Assembly: GCA_022385755.1 (NCBI GenBank)
Contig: MU278349.1
Location: forward strand, 1,674,001-1,738,000
Direction: 5' to 3'
Source of the DNA: Trametopsis cervina
Taxonomy: Eukaryota; Basidiomycota; Agaricomycetes; Polyporales; Irpicaceae
DNA: 64,000 bases
The translations under genes and the position numbers were made by a program. Each line of letters starts with the position of its first letter. Within the stretch, counting starts at the first letter, position 1. Below are positions 12,017 through 23,527 of the stretch, piece after piece. The notes below the pieces were generated by a model, which was not told the DNA's origin, made no database searches, and saw only the letters and a list, made by a program, of their open reading frames with translations.

Positions 12017-12943
12017 ATGGGAATCCTTTGTGCACTCAACAGCGAACACGACGCGAAGACCTCCTTAGCATCCCCTCTCTCACCTTCCCCGATGTCGCCT
12101 CTAAGGAAGCGGCCGCAATGTCAAAAGTGCGGCCATCTCATGGCGGGACATAAACGACCGAACGGGATCGTCACCTGCCCCACCGAGCACTCGCCTGAGC
12201 CCCTCCTTCACAAGGCTCCCATTCCCATCGAAGTCGATTTGCCTGTGCTTGGTGCTATCAAAGCAGGTGAGGTATATCACTACCGGAACCCGAACTGGGA
12301 AGAGCCAGAGCGACAGCCCATGCCCTACATTCAGCGACCCATGCGACACTCTGGCACCCCAGACTCATGGGTGTCGACAGAGCCCGCCGACGATCTTCCC
12401 GTACGCATCAAATACGAACGCCAGCTCAGCACGTTGAGAGAAAGCGACGAAGTGCAGATGATGATGGCCCGTCCGTCATCCGTCGCGTCCACTTCATCCT
12501 CGGTAGCCTCGACGTCTACATCTGCACGGCTACAACGCTCCTTCAGCAGCATTCTTAACAACGGCGTGCCCCTCTTGAGCCTGTTCAGAGCTCAGCGGAA
12601 AGACGTTACCACCATCACGCAGGCTGCGCGGCGGAACGGGCTCCACACGGGAGTTCTGCGTCCGCCGGCGACAGCGGTGGTCAAGGAGGAAGCGGAGTCG
12701 AGTTCCAGCGCGCGGCGCGGGAACCCGCTATGGGTGCTGGTCGGGACGGACGCAGCTGCGGTGGAACACATCATGGACCTTCAGGACAACCACATACTTG
12801 CTCATTTAGATGCCACAACCGTCTCCCCGTCGAATGCCAATCATCGGACTGCAGATCCGCCGTACCAGTTCTCGACACTCGGCTTAATCTGTTTCATTAT
12901 TGCCGTCTGCGCCGTCTTCATTGTCTTCCTCTCTCTGTTATAG
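12017..12943 (+). CDS. Unknown tail-anchored protein with N-terminal Cys/His motif
   Basis: I do not recognise this family. The single-exon frame opens at the ATG at 12017. A second in-frame ATG at 12092 (MSPLRKRPQCQKCG) may be the true start. Near the N-terminus is a compact Cys-His cluster, CQKCGHLMAGHKR...CP, resembling a short zinc knuckle. The middle is Ser/Thr-rich (SSVASTSSSVASTSTSARLQR). The last about 25 residues are a hydrophobic helix (FSTLGLICFIIAVCAVFIVFLSLL) that stops at TAG 12941-12943. This is a classic C-terminal tail anchor, so most of the protein should face the cytosol from an ER or outer mitochondrial membrane. Topology is inferred and the role is unknown. Confidence 0.7.
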   Translation: MGILCALNSEHDAKTSLASPLSPSPMSPLRKRPQCQKCGHLMAGHKRPNGIVTCPTEHSPEPLLHKAPIPIEVDLPVLGAIKAGEVYHYRNPNWEEPERQPMPYIQRPMRHSGTPDSWVSTEPADDLPVRIKYERQLSTLRESDEVQMMMARPSSVASTSSSVASTSTSARLQRSFSSILNNGVPLLSLFRAQRKDVTTITQAARRNGLHTGVLRPPATAVVKEEAESSSSARRGNPLWVLVGTDAAAVEHIMDLQDNHILAHLDATTVSPSNANHRTADPPYQFSTLGLICFIIAVCAVFIVFLSLL

Positions 12944-13207
12944 CATCTCCGATGCTGCAAGTTTGTTGTTGTGCAGCTGTTTTTATTGCCCTCTTGCATT
13001 GCATTGTATCATTGTATTATCACCTGGTCTCTCTGGCATCATTCACTGTTGACGGTTTAGAGTACATTGCACCCTCCACGTTATTTGTTTGCAAACAGTG
13101 CTTATTATACATGCTACTCTTCCGGAAGCAACGTCGCTATATGCCTCATGTTTTGTATATGCCCTCCACTCATCAATATAATTCTTTCCAACCTCAACGA
13201 CGCCTCT

Positions 13208-15003
13208 CTAGGCAGGTGTGATCACGAACCACTTGTTGAAGATCATCTCAGGATCATATTTGCGCTTGATCTGCTGTAACTTGGGGTAGTTCTCTCGGTA
13301 CATCTCTTTCGCTCGATCAGACGGAACCGATCCTTCAACGGGCAGCGCCGCACTATCTGGACCTATTGACGACCACGAAGTCAGTGATAATGATCCACGC
13401 GTGTAGAGGAGATGAATGACTCACTGTAGTTGCCATACCCAATGGACGGAGCCGAAGGGGCAGTGATCGTGTCACACAGCGCTTTCGCAACCCGTCTCAC
13501 CTCCTCAGTCTCCTTCGGCGCGTCTGCAGACCACGACACCAAGCACAGCGCGTTTCCGGGCAGGTCGCGGCGATACGGCGTCGCGCGGGGATCGACGCTG
13601 TTGATCTTGGACTGGTTGACGTACTCGAACACGAGAGATACCTGGAGCTCGCCCGACTCGGATGCTGCGGTGACTGAGTCGAATACGGCGGTGTTTACGC
13701 ACTGGAAGGTGTCTGGAGAGCGTAATGTGCCGCGGTAGTAGTAGGGTTTTCCGGGTGCGGTCATGTGGTCCTAGAAGATGTGGTCAGGGTGGATGTACGT
13801 TTAATTATGAACGGGTCGTGCTTACTTGGGAACTGTTCAGGGACTCGTAGGGAATCTCTTGGGACAAGTCCATGGCGGGCTCTGCAGGGGGATGTTAGGA
13901 GGCGTCCAGCATCAATCCATCGCATTCGCTACTCACTTAAGTCATGGAAGGCTTTAAACTTCTGCCTGCCTTCCTCCTCAGAGCCGTTGTAGAACACTTG
14001 GACTCCCATGCACGGCTAGTCGCACAGTTCAACGACGCTGTACAATCAATAGGAAAGATGCAGCTCACATGGCCATCTGGTGTCCGCGTAAACAGAAGGT
14101 GGATCGCTTCGTCGATGGGATCCTTTTTGTACCACTCATCGAGAACCTTCGCCACGTCGTCTACTTGATCCCGCATATAAACGAGCACTCCAGAGTAAAC
14201 CGTCGCACGCTGGGGGTGGCATTGCAGGACGAACTCGGTCACAGGTCCGAAGTTGGAGCCGCCGCCTCGGATGCCGAAGAAAAGATCCGGGTTTTCGTCT
14301 TTGCTCGCAGTGAGAATCGATCCGTCGGCGGTGACGACGGTGGCCTTGTGGGAGTATATTTGAGAGCTGGTACGCGACGAGGAGAGAAGTAGGCTTACCC
14401 GGATGAGGTTGTCTATAGAAAGACCGTACCGAGGGCTGAGCCAGCCGTAGCCGCCGCCGGTGATGAGTCTACGGAAGAAATACGGTAGGTGAATGCCAAA
14501 TCGATGAGAAAGACGTTCTCGGCCTACCCTCCCACACCCGTCTGGCGATACGTCCTTGATCAATATGGGCAAGAAAAAGAGACAGAGACAGGTGTAGGAC
14601 ATACGTGACTGACTGTCCCGGCGACAGTCGCCAGGCCATGTTTAATGGCCGTCTCATCGACAGTGCGCCACAGGGCACCGCCTTGTACATATGCGAGCCG
14701 ACTCTCGGGATCAACGGTGACCTTGTTCAGATGCCTCGACAAGTCTACGACCAGTCCGCCCTCGATGGAGGAAGAACCGGAAGCGCCATGTCCGCCGCTG
14801 CGAATAGCGATGGGCAGACCTGCTGATTTGGCGTACTGGATCGCGAGCGCAACGTCTGATGCGTCCTTGACGAACGCAACTACCTTGGCGCGTCGTATGG
14901 AGTTTAGGGCCCAACGTGTTATGGAAGCCTCGTAGTCGGGGTGGTCCTCTGTGACGACGTCACCTTTGAAGGTCTGCCGAAAGGATTGTAAGTCTGAAGC
15001 CAT
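13208..15003 (-). CDS. FAD-dependent oxidase, berberine-bridge-enzyme (BBE)-like
   Basis: Secondary-metabolism or sugar-type oxidoreductase with a PCMH FAD domain (about residues 30-210) and a C-terminal BBE domain. The covalent-FAD histidine lies in RSGGHGASG. The site where bicovalent relatives carry a second, cysteinyl link reads YVQGGALWRTVD, so only one covalent bond is expected. Further motifs are GGGYGWLSPRYGLSIDN, FFGIRGGGSNFG and the terminal KYDPEMIFNKWF. I chose ATG 15003 rather than 15096 because a TATATAACC sits near 15073-15065, upstream of 15003. There is no signal peptide, so it is probably intracellular. About eight exons include a 14-nt micro-exon (14528-14541). The substrate is unknown. 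Confidence 0.88.
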
Positions 15004-15996
15004 CGCGAGTGTGGGTGCAGGAGGAGAGGGAGCAGGAGTTTGTAGAGTAGACAACCTGGTGGCGAGGTTATATATCCCCACATTGATAACAATCATTTGT
15101 TACTAGGGGTTAGTCGGTCAAGTCCTGCACTGCAGCATGCATTCTAGACGGATGTTTGATCGCCCCTTACAGGTACTCCTGTAATGTTGACAAATCTAAG
15201 TTTGAGAGGGGCTTCCGACCCCAGTCTGTACTAGCTTCGGGGCGGCTACCAAGGTTCCTGGCGTGAAAGATCCCGTTGCATGGCAGAGAAGTTGACAATA
15301 AATGGGTCCAGACATTGGGGAGCGACCTAGAGATCCAGTTGATCAATTAAATCTGTGATGCATGTGTGAGGGTTTCTCGGGCTGGCAGACAGCACGTTGC
15401 AAGCTGGAATTCAGTGGAGATATCCTAGCCCCATGTTAGACAAGGACATGGCGGTATACAGAATAGAGTAGGCCAGGAGTACCTGTGAGCAGTGTGAAAC
15501 GTAAGTACCGGTCGGAGTCCAGGGGGACAGTTCAGGACCCTTCGTTGTTCTGAAGAGGACCGTCGCCGCTCTCAGCCGGCTGTTTCAACAGTTGTTGTGG
15601 TGCACGCATTGTACTTATCCGCGCACTACCTACTGTGAGGATGCTTCAGTCTCGGTTGACGATTCAAGTTTGACAAGAGGGTTTATGCACTACTCACCGT
15701 TTGGGTATCACGGATATTTTCGACTGACCCACTCACAGTTTTCAACCAATAGCTAAGCAGCTTGACACAAATTCGATACACTCTTCGCACCTACTATTGA
15801 GATTATTGAAGGCCTCCATGCTGTCAGAGTGCAAAGGATAGTTCTCGATCACGGGACGATTCGGCTCTGATCTTTCGAGCGCTAACGCGTTGCTTATCTC
15901 GCGACGAGATAGTACGGTGGATCTCCGAGTCAAGCTGTAGAAGCCTGAGCAAGCTTTATCCTCTTCTCACCCTCCCATATCGTTTGTCGTCTCAAA
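15004..15996. promoter_or_regulatory. Divergent promoter region between oxidase and dehydrogenase
   Basis: About 990 bp, the longest divergent promoter here. On the minus strand a TATATAACC sits near 15065-15073. A near-palindromic 12-mer, CAGGTACTCCTG (15170-15181), recurs as its exact reverse complement at 15474-15485. A CCAAT lies near 15745 on the plus strand. No credible gene is embedded. Confidence 0.5.
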
Positions 15997-17406
15997 ATGC
16001 CAGGCCGTCTTGCAAACAGAGTATGTATCTACCTAAATCTCATATAAAAGCTGCTTAACCTGATGTCTACAGGTTGCGTTGATTACGGGTGCTGGCTCGT
16101 ACGCGTCCTTTGACTATAAGCCCTTCATCGCGCATTGATCCTTGTATCTCTTCAGCGGTATCGGACTCGAATCGTCTCTGCTCTTTGCGCAGGAAGGGGC
16201 GAATGTTGTACTAGTTGATGTCAACATTGATGCTGCAGAGAAAGCACGCAAGCTTGTGGCGGAACGTTACCCGAACGTTAAGGCAGTGGCCATCAAGGCC
16301 GACGTAAGCAAGGAGGACGAAGTGAAGGCTTCTGTAGACAAGGCAGTTTCGGAGTATGGCAGACTTGATGTCATGGTACGAACATACGCTCGAAACGTTG
16401 CTCACACGACTGAATGATACCCCGACCACGCCAGTTCAACAACGCAGGTATGCTATTTATCACTTAATATACGTCGGGCTGTTACTGATACTCTCGTAAA
16501 GGAATCATGCACCCCGCCGATGACCACGCGTTGAATACGGAGGAGCGTATCTGGGACCTGACAATGAACATCAACCTCAAGGGTGTATGGTGGGGATGCA
16601 AGTATGCCATCGCTGCGATGCGTAACAACCAGATCGATGAGGCGAAGGGCCTTCACAAGGGTGGAAGTATCATCAACACCGCCAGTTTCGTTGCGCTCTT
16701 GGGAGCTGCAACTCCTCAACTTGCATGTGCGTGGTTCTCTTGTTGGTTCGCGTTTAGTGTGCGGTTCAACTGACCTATGACTTTACGTGCAGACACCGCG
16801 TCGAAGGTGCGTAGTACGGCCTTCGGCGAGCCAGATCGATCTTGATTGTGTTGTACGCAGGGCGCTGTCCTCGCCATGACCCGTGAACTTGCGATGGTCC
16901 ATGCGCGCGAAGGCATCCGGATCAACTCCATCTGCCCGTAAGTGCTTGTATCTCTGAGTTGACCAAGTTGATCGATTCGCTTTTCAGTGGCCCTCTAAAG
17001 ACACGTACGTTCGTTGACATGGCCCACGCATCTTTACTGACATCGGATTAGCTTTGCTCATGGACTTCCTCAACACTGAGGAGAAGCGCCAGCGCCGTAT
17101 GGTGCACTTGCCCATGGGCCGTTTCGGTGAGGCAATAGAAGTCGCGAGAGGAGCACTGTTCCGTAAGTCTTGACGTCTGATCTACGCGATAAATATACGG
17201 TCCTCTGACGTTTATGCGACAGTCGCGAGTGATGATAGCAGCTACGTTACCGTAAGTACCCAAGCGATATCGATGCGATATGTTTACTCACCGGTCATTG
17301 TTATGTTACTCAGGGTACGGACTTCAAGGTTGATGGAGGTCTCTCTTCCGCCTACGTGACCCCAGAGGGAGAACAAATCCTGCCTCCTCCTGCTAGCTTG
17401 ATCTAG
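15997..17406 (+). CDS. Short-chain dehydrogenase/reductase (classical SDR)
   Basis: NAD(P)-dependent oxidoreductase with a Rossmann fold, about 290 residues. Spliced, it reads MPGRLANRVALITGAGSGIG (cofactor loop), VVLVDVNIDAAEKA (the Asp after beta-2 favours NAD+), FNNAGIMHP, the catalytic Ser in SIINTASF, the YTASK Tyr-Lys pair and the NSICPGPLKTPLL loop. It ends DGGLSSAYVTPEGEQILPPPASLI, TAG 17404-17406. It is split into about eleven exons. Three are 13 nt (16435-16447, FNNAG), 14 nt (16793-16806, the YTASK core) and 17 nt (16988-17004, GPLKT). It is transcribed away from a BBE-type oxidase, so a shared oxidative pathway is possible but unproven. The substrate is unknown. Confidence 0.92.
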
Positions 17407-17866
17407 GCTGCCACACTTACTATATCAAAGGTGGCATGATGCAAATGCTGTATTTGTACAGAGGGCGTGACAAATCGTAACTTTCATGCAAGGGCACTGT
17501 CAGAAACTTCTCTTGCAGTATCACGACGGCTCACCGGTGTCACGTCTCCAATTCACGTCGCAGGCGGTGGTGCACTGATGCGTGTGATGCTCACGGATAT
17601 TTCCTCGCCTTTTGGCTACTAACAGTCAGAGTTCGAAATACACTTGGGTTCGAGTGTGAGTAGTTGCTCCATTGCACTAAATGCGTGACACATGATAATT
17701 CGCCGACACGTACATGATCACGTGCGCGCATATACGTCCCCACACGCGCTAGTGTCTCTGAAACCTGCTCACTGCATTGACCTGGGAAACCTCTCGTTTC
17801 AGACGAACGAGTTTCTTCTACCCTATCTACGAAATTCCCTTGCATTCATTTGACCCCTGATTTGCC
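17407..17866. other. Intergenic region before SEC22
   Basis: Holds the SDR 3' UTR and the SEC22 promoter. No TATA box is clear and no gene is recognised. Confidence 0.4.
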
Positions 17867-18736
17867 ATGGTTCGCTCAACAATCATCGTCCGAGCTTCCG
17901 ACGCTCTGCCTCTCGCAGCCACTGTGGATGATGAAGAGGTGGGCCTAGTATGTTTCCTAGACTATACATGGCCTAACTATGTTGTCTAGACAGAGAACTC
18001 ACTTCAAGAACACAAGCAGCAGGCTAAACTTATTTTCCGTCGCATTACACCCCAGTCAGAGCCACGGTGCTCGATAGAAAGCGGCGCATACACATTACAG
18101 TGCGTCACCTCATGCATGGCTCTCTGACAGTTCTGACGATACACCTGCAGCTACCTTATTTCAAACAATGTTGTATACCTTGTCTTCGCGGACAAGTCGT
18201 ATCCTCGAAAACTGGCGTTTTCGTATCTCGATGAGCTGTCCAAGGAGTTTGACGTTTCATATGGCGCGAAAGTTGAAACGGTCAGGAAGCCGTATGCTTT
18301 CGTTGGGTTCGGTCCGTAGCTTTGAATTCGTAGCTGACAGGAATAGGCTGATCCTGGACAATAGACACCTTTATGGGTAAAACATCAAGATTGTATAGAG
18401 ATACGCGAAACGTAGGAGGGGGCTCAGGCCTGGACAAACTGAATGACGAGCTACAAGACGTGACACGGATTATGACGAAGAATATGGAGGAGTTGCTGTG
18501 GCGCGGAGACTCGCTAGACCGTGCGTGTTTGCTTTATCTATCGGCAGCTACGTTCTCGCTTAACTATAACACCTCCCTTAGGTATGTCACACCTCTCGAC
18601 ATCACTACGGTCGGAGTCGGAAAAGTACCGCAAGGCAGCGCGTAACATCAACCTCCAGGCGATGCTCCGTCAATATGCACCCATCGGTGCTGTCATATTC
18701 ATCATTATTATACTGCTCTGGTGGAGGTTTTCATAG
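17867..18736 (+). CDS. SEC22: SEC22 R-SNARE
   Basis: Vesicle SNARE for ER-Golgi transport. The start ATG at 17867 gives MVRSTIIVRASDALPLAATVDDE, the beginning of a longin domain that continues through YLISNNVVYLVFADKSYPRKLAFSYLDEL. The R-SNARE helix (DELQDVTRIMTKNMEELLWRGDSLD, spliced to RMSHLSTSLRSESEKYRKAA) carries the zero-layer arginine in LLWRGDSL. A C-terminal membrane anchor follows (QYAPIGAVIFIIIILLWWRFS), TAG 18734-18736. Five or six short introns. All domains are intact and of normal length. Confidence 0.96.
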
Positions 18737-19160
18737 GTACGGCTAAGGCGAGATGTATTTATACCCACCTCTACGGACACGGACAGAGATGCGCATTTCG
18801 ACGTGTATTTTGGCGTGACACTCCGGCCAAGTGAAGGTCTGAGTGCGCGTGTGCTAACCCAATCGGAGCCACAGCGTCGAAATCACCGGTCCTGCAGGAT
18901 GCTGAGAGTAAGAATGGGTAAGAATGGAACAATGCAAGACCCGATTTGACTCGATAGTGGCAACGTGTTTTCGACGGAGACTCGTATCAGTCTAGGGATG
19001 TGTCCATCAGCAACGAGGCTGCGGGCTGTAATCTTGGTCAATCGCCTGGGATATGCTGTAAGAGGCTATACATAGGCGAACGATCTCCTCTGCGCCTCAA
19101 CTCCTTCTCCCTCTCTCTGTCTTTCGAGTACCTACACTTCCCCAGCTTAGAGAGGCTGAG
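18737..19160. other. Intergenic region
   Basis: Holds the SEC22 3' UTR and the promoter of the next gene. A pyrimidine-rich stretch (ctccttctccctctctctgtc) lies just upstream of 19161, typical of fungal start regions. Nothing else is recognised. Confidence 0.4.
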
Positions 19161-21483
19161 ATGGCTTACCAGTATCCCATTGGCGGTGCTTCACCGATTA
19201 TCCCTCCGCACTCGATCACCCCAATTCCTCAGCGGGCGGTTACACCATCCATACCCACCGTTGCTCCTGGAGGCCAAATAGCACCGGGTTCGCTCACTTA
19301 TACAACTGCTGTGGGCCAGGATGGTCAGATTATCTACCATCTGTTCAAGTAAGTGGGCGATTGTGCAGAGTTTGCGGATGCGACGTTGACAAGATCCTCT
19401 GTGCGCTTGATCACTGAAGGGCTATGGCTGCAAGGTACTGCGTTCGTTGCTGTATGTTTTGAACCGGCTCTGACTGGTTTTTTTGTAGTTACCAAACGCC
19501 TCAAGGCATCGTGAGCGGGATCCAGTGGATCCCCGCCGATGCGACCTCGGTCATCCCTGCAGGCGCAACTCCTGCCACTGCCGTAAGGATTCATCGCCTT
19601 GATGAGTACGATGACCGGGGCTGATATAATCTTTATCAAAGGACATTCTAGCATCGTTCAACCGTCCTGGAGATGAGAGGTACAAAGATTGGTATGAAGA
19701 CATACCATTCCAACCTTTCAAAAATTCGTAATCTCACGCCCGAGTTCCTCTAGGCAGCGGGATGAAGATCGCCGCAGACGCGATATTGAAAAGGAGTTGC
19801 GCCGTGACAGCCGCAGGCACGACAGGGAGGATGAACTCGAGGAAGATATCCGCCGCGCAAGAGATCGCGACGACCGCGAGCGCTTGAGGCGGGACGACAG
19901 GAGGAAGAGTTCTGGATACGCATACGAACGTGACTTGGATCGCTCCTTCCGCGATATGGACCTCAAGGAGCGCGATGACCGGGAGTGGGAACGCGAGAAA
20001 CGGGAACGCCGGGAACGTGAACGCGACCGCGAATATGAAAGGGAGAAAGTACGCTCCCGCAGAGGCTCAATGTATGGAGAACAGCCTGCCGGCTACCCAG
20101 TTGCTCCCGCCACCGCTGGATATCCAACTGCTGGTGCTGCCGGATACGCACCCAGCAGCCCGTACGCCACCAGTGCCGCTCAACCGTATCCTACCGCCGG
20201 TCAGCCCTACCCCGCCGCAGGACAGCCGTATCCCACTGCAGGACAACCTTACGCCGCGGCGGGCTATGGGACACAGCCTGTTTCACCACGACCTGTGTCT
20301 CCCTACCAAGCCGGTGGGGTGTTGCCACGCGCGGCTTCTCCGTACGCTCAGCCTGGTGCTCTCCCTCGTTCGGCTTCCCCGTACGCGCAACCCAGTGCTC
20401 TCCCTCGTTCAGCTTCTCCTTATGCGCCACCTCCTGGGGGTGCCTCATACGCGCCTCCGCCTCGTGCAGCCTCCCCTTATGCGCCTCCACCGCGCGCTGC
20501 ATCCCCGTATGCTCCCCCGCCGCGCGCTGCATCTCCCTACCAGCAGGCCTCCGTCGTCCCTCCTCGTTCCCCGTACCAAGGCGCAGGGGCGATCCCGGGA
20601 GGATACCCTCCCCGTGCAGTCTCTCCGAGTCCATACGGAGCCGCACCAGGACCATATGGCGCTCAACCAGGATACCCGGCTGCACCAGGCTACGGTGGAG
20701 CACCGGGTGCTGGGTACCAGGCCCAGCAGGCGTATCCGCCTCCCCCGACTGCCGAGGCTGCGCCCATGCCCGCCCCGGATGGCTTCTCTCGTCCTCCCAA
20801 CCTGGCGCAGTCTTACACGCGGTTCGAACCGCTTAAGATCCAGGACATGGACGACTTCTACGAGAACATCCCGAGGATGCCGTTGGTGCTCGTCCCTCAC
20901 GATGTGCACCATGAGGACTGGATCCGTCTCATGACTGTGCGTGCGCCGTCCTCGATGCGTCGCGGTTTATGTGACTGATTTTGGTTGATTATAGGATCTC
21001 TCTCTGGCCTGGTCTGGTAAGTTGCCAGTCCCTGACCGGGACGGTCGCCCCCCGAAGCGGACGGCCCTAACGTCCGATCTCGTCGAACTCTGGAATACCT
21101 CCTTCTTCCTGAGGCGCGGCGTCGAAGTCGTCCTCTACAAAGGCCGCGAGCGTCGTTCCGGGCGCAACATAGGTGCAGTTGACGTGCACCTCCCCGGATT
21201 CGACGACCTCGCAGGGCTTAGCGATGATGACGATTCCGAACTCGACTCCAGCGAGGACGATGACGATCTTGAAGAGAGGTCTCGCTATGGCGCGTATGGA
21301 GGCGCGTATGGCCGCGGCGTGGAGGTTCAGATGGCAGAACTGCGGGAGGCGAAGCGGATTCGTCGGGAGCGCAAGCGCGCAGAGAAGAAAAGGCGACGCC
21401 AGGAGAAGAAGCAGAGGAGAAAGCTCAAGGAAGCGGAGAGGAAATATGCGCTCTACATTACTTGCGTTAATCCTGAGCTCTGA
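19161..21483 (+). CDS. Unknown large protein: charged RD/RE stretch, proline-rich repeats, conserved C-terminal block
   Basis: I do not recognise a named family. The ATG at 19161 opens MAYQYPIGGASPIIPP. After three introns comes an extreme Arg/Asp/Glu region (about 19755-20060; [22 protein letters not shown]), likely a long charged helix. A Pro/Tyr/Ala tandem-repeat domain follows (20080-20760), with four PYPxAGQ-type units and then many SPYAPPPRAA and SPYAQPxALPRSA units. The C-terminal third looks folded: FEPLKIQDMDDFYENIPRMPLVLVPHDVHHEDW, then LSLAWSGKLP, DLVELWNTSFFLRRGVEVVLYKG. It ends with an acidic patch and a Lys/Arg-rich helix (RRERKRAEKKRRRQEKKQ) before TGA 21481-21483. The low-complexity parts suggest a nuclear or condensate-forming scaffold, which is inference only. 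Confidence 0.8.
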
Positions 21484-21871
21484 GTGAAGGTGTTCACCTC
21501 TTGCAAATGCTGGATACGGAAAAGAGAGATATCAGCGGAAGAACGAAATATGAACTAACATGTACTCGTGTATTTGTATCAATCTTTGAGGTGTGCGCCC
21601 GTCATCATGCATTAAACCCCTATGCTGTCTACTGCTACATATGTACATTCATCTTGGCTCGAGCTATGAAATACACTCCACTCACGAAGGTGGCTTATCG
21701 AGATTGGTAGATTGGCATGATACAGAGTCAGTACGCTCGGTTGTGGACTCGGCATTAAGTATGTGTTTTGCGGTACGAATGGATAGATGTATAGCGAACA
21801 TGCAAAGCAAGTGTGCAGAACAACAGTGAGGAAAAATCGACCAGCATCGGAGAGGTAGAGCGGACACATGA
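21484..21871. other. Intergenic region, convergent 3' ends
   Basis: The unknown protein gene (+) and GCD2 (-) converge here. Only short non-conserved frames are present and no gene is recognised. Confidence 0.4.
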
Positions 21872-23527
21872 TTATAGTAGTCGGCCTAGCGCGAGTGGGA
21901 TGGAGCTGATGGAATTAGGCGGGATGATACCGACTTCGGTAACAACAGCGGAGATGGACGTCGGGGGTGTGAGGTCGTATAGCGGATTGAGAATCTCGAG
22001 ATTGGGTCCGTTTTCTAGCAAGATATCCTCTACGGGCTTCGTGAGAGGGAATGACGCAAATTTGTCGCCTAGAGGAGCTATGTACAGCATTCAAACATGA
22101 GCATATGGGCTGAACCCGGACGATTGTTACTGACCTAATTCGTTCTTGGTGAAGCTGTCTAACTGAACGCCTTCAGAGAACTTGTATGTTTCGCAGCACA
22201 CGATCACAGGGACTGAGTGCTGCTTGGCAAGCATAGCAACGAGCGCAGTGCCGGCGCGAGAGAAAACTGAGCCGTTTGAATGAATAGAGTGAGCCCCAAC
22301 GAGTACGGTCGAGGCCTCGGAGATTATTGATCCGAGGGCTGGGAGAAGGAGGTAGGTACACTGGATGCCAGCCTCTGTAAGGACTAAGAGAAGCCGTTTC
22401 CCTGCACGATTTATGCTTGAGACAGTATCAAGCAAGACAAATTGTGGAGCGAAATTCACCTTCCAACATAGGTCTTGAGTCTACTACGATGACTGAGAAT
22501 TGGCGGCCTTCCGAATGAGCCGCGAGGAGGACTTTCTCCACGACCGATGATCTATATGATCGTGAGGATCTATAGAGCATGCAGACCGTAGTACATACCG
22601 TGCATATGTCAGAATTACGTCTCCGTCCTTAATCTTCTTGCCTGCAGTCTCTTCGATCACTTGACCAGCGGCCATTATTCGGTCACGTATGTAGTTATCA
22701 ATTTTGTGACACAGTGCATCTTTAGCCTATGGATATGATAGAGCACCGGATGAATAAGAGGGACGTATGGGGGATGCATAGATAGATACTAACATCTTGT
22801 TCTGGTAGATCAATGTCTGAACCACTGATCTCCAGTTTCAGTTGTCGGATGGCGTTTCCCATTGTGACAGACATGGGTCGGGCAGCAACCAAATGGCTGA
22901 TCTGGGCCGACAGGTGTGTCATAAGATGTCGAGATAAGGTATTGTTTGGTGGTGTGACATAGTCCTGGATTACCTATATATCGGATGAGCAACGGGTATG
23001 AACAGAAACGACGCGTCGCGCACCGTTTTGAACGCGTTTAGCGTCGCTATACATCGTGCATTTGCGCCGGTAATCTTGAACTCAGAGAATTGGAGCGCGA
23101 GTCGAAGAATGATAGGATGGATATCGCCTTTGGCTACGCTAACAGGCTTGGGCAAACCAAAGTGCGAGAATATGCGTAATCCGCGCGCGTTCATAGGGAC
23201 AGCTTCATTTTCAGTGACCGTAGCAGATCTCGTCTCTCTTGTCTGTCTGCCTACTGGTGCAGATGGTGTACGAGGCACGGGGGGTTCTGCAGGCTTCGTT
23301 CCCTTCTTCGGAGTGGTGTTCGCAACAATCGGCGCAGGTTGTTGCTTGGCTGCGCCTTTCTGTGCAGGTTGACTCGACCCTCCCGCCTTCGCCGCAGCCT
23401 TTGCGGCTCTTTGCTGCTCCTGGAGTGCTCTACGCTCTGCTTTGCTCATCTCTTTCTGAGGTTTCAACGCTGGTCTGGAATCTGGCCCATTTGGTGGCTG
23501 AACGGGTAGTGAAGGTGGTGGTGCCAT
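21872..23527 (-). CDS. GCD2: Translation initiation factor eIF2B subunit delta
   Basis: Regulatory subunit of the guanine-nucleotide exchange factor that recycles eIF2. The ATG at 23527 starts MAPPPSLPVQPPNG. A disordered Lys/Ala/Pro N-terminus follows (MSKAERRALQEQQRAAKAAAKAG, a known feature of eIF2B-delta), then the IF-2B fold: FSHFGLPKP, IHPIILRLALQF, IRQLKLEISG, GDVILTYARSS, FSVIVVDSRPMLEGKRLL, YLLLPALGSII, VLVGAHSIHSNGSVFSRAGTALVAMLAK and PVIVCCETYKFSE. It ends ALGRLL, TAA 21874-21872. Several 50-70 nt introns. Complete and intact. Confidence 0.95.

Noticed and set aside
20191..20703. 170-codon minus-strand open frame
   Set aside because: Antisense shadow of the proline-rich repeats of the plus-strand gene at 19161-21483.
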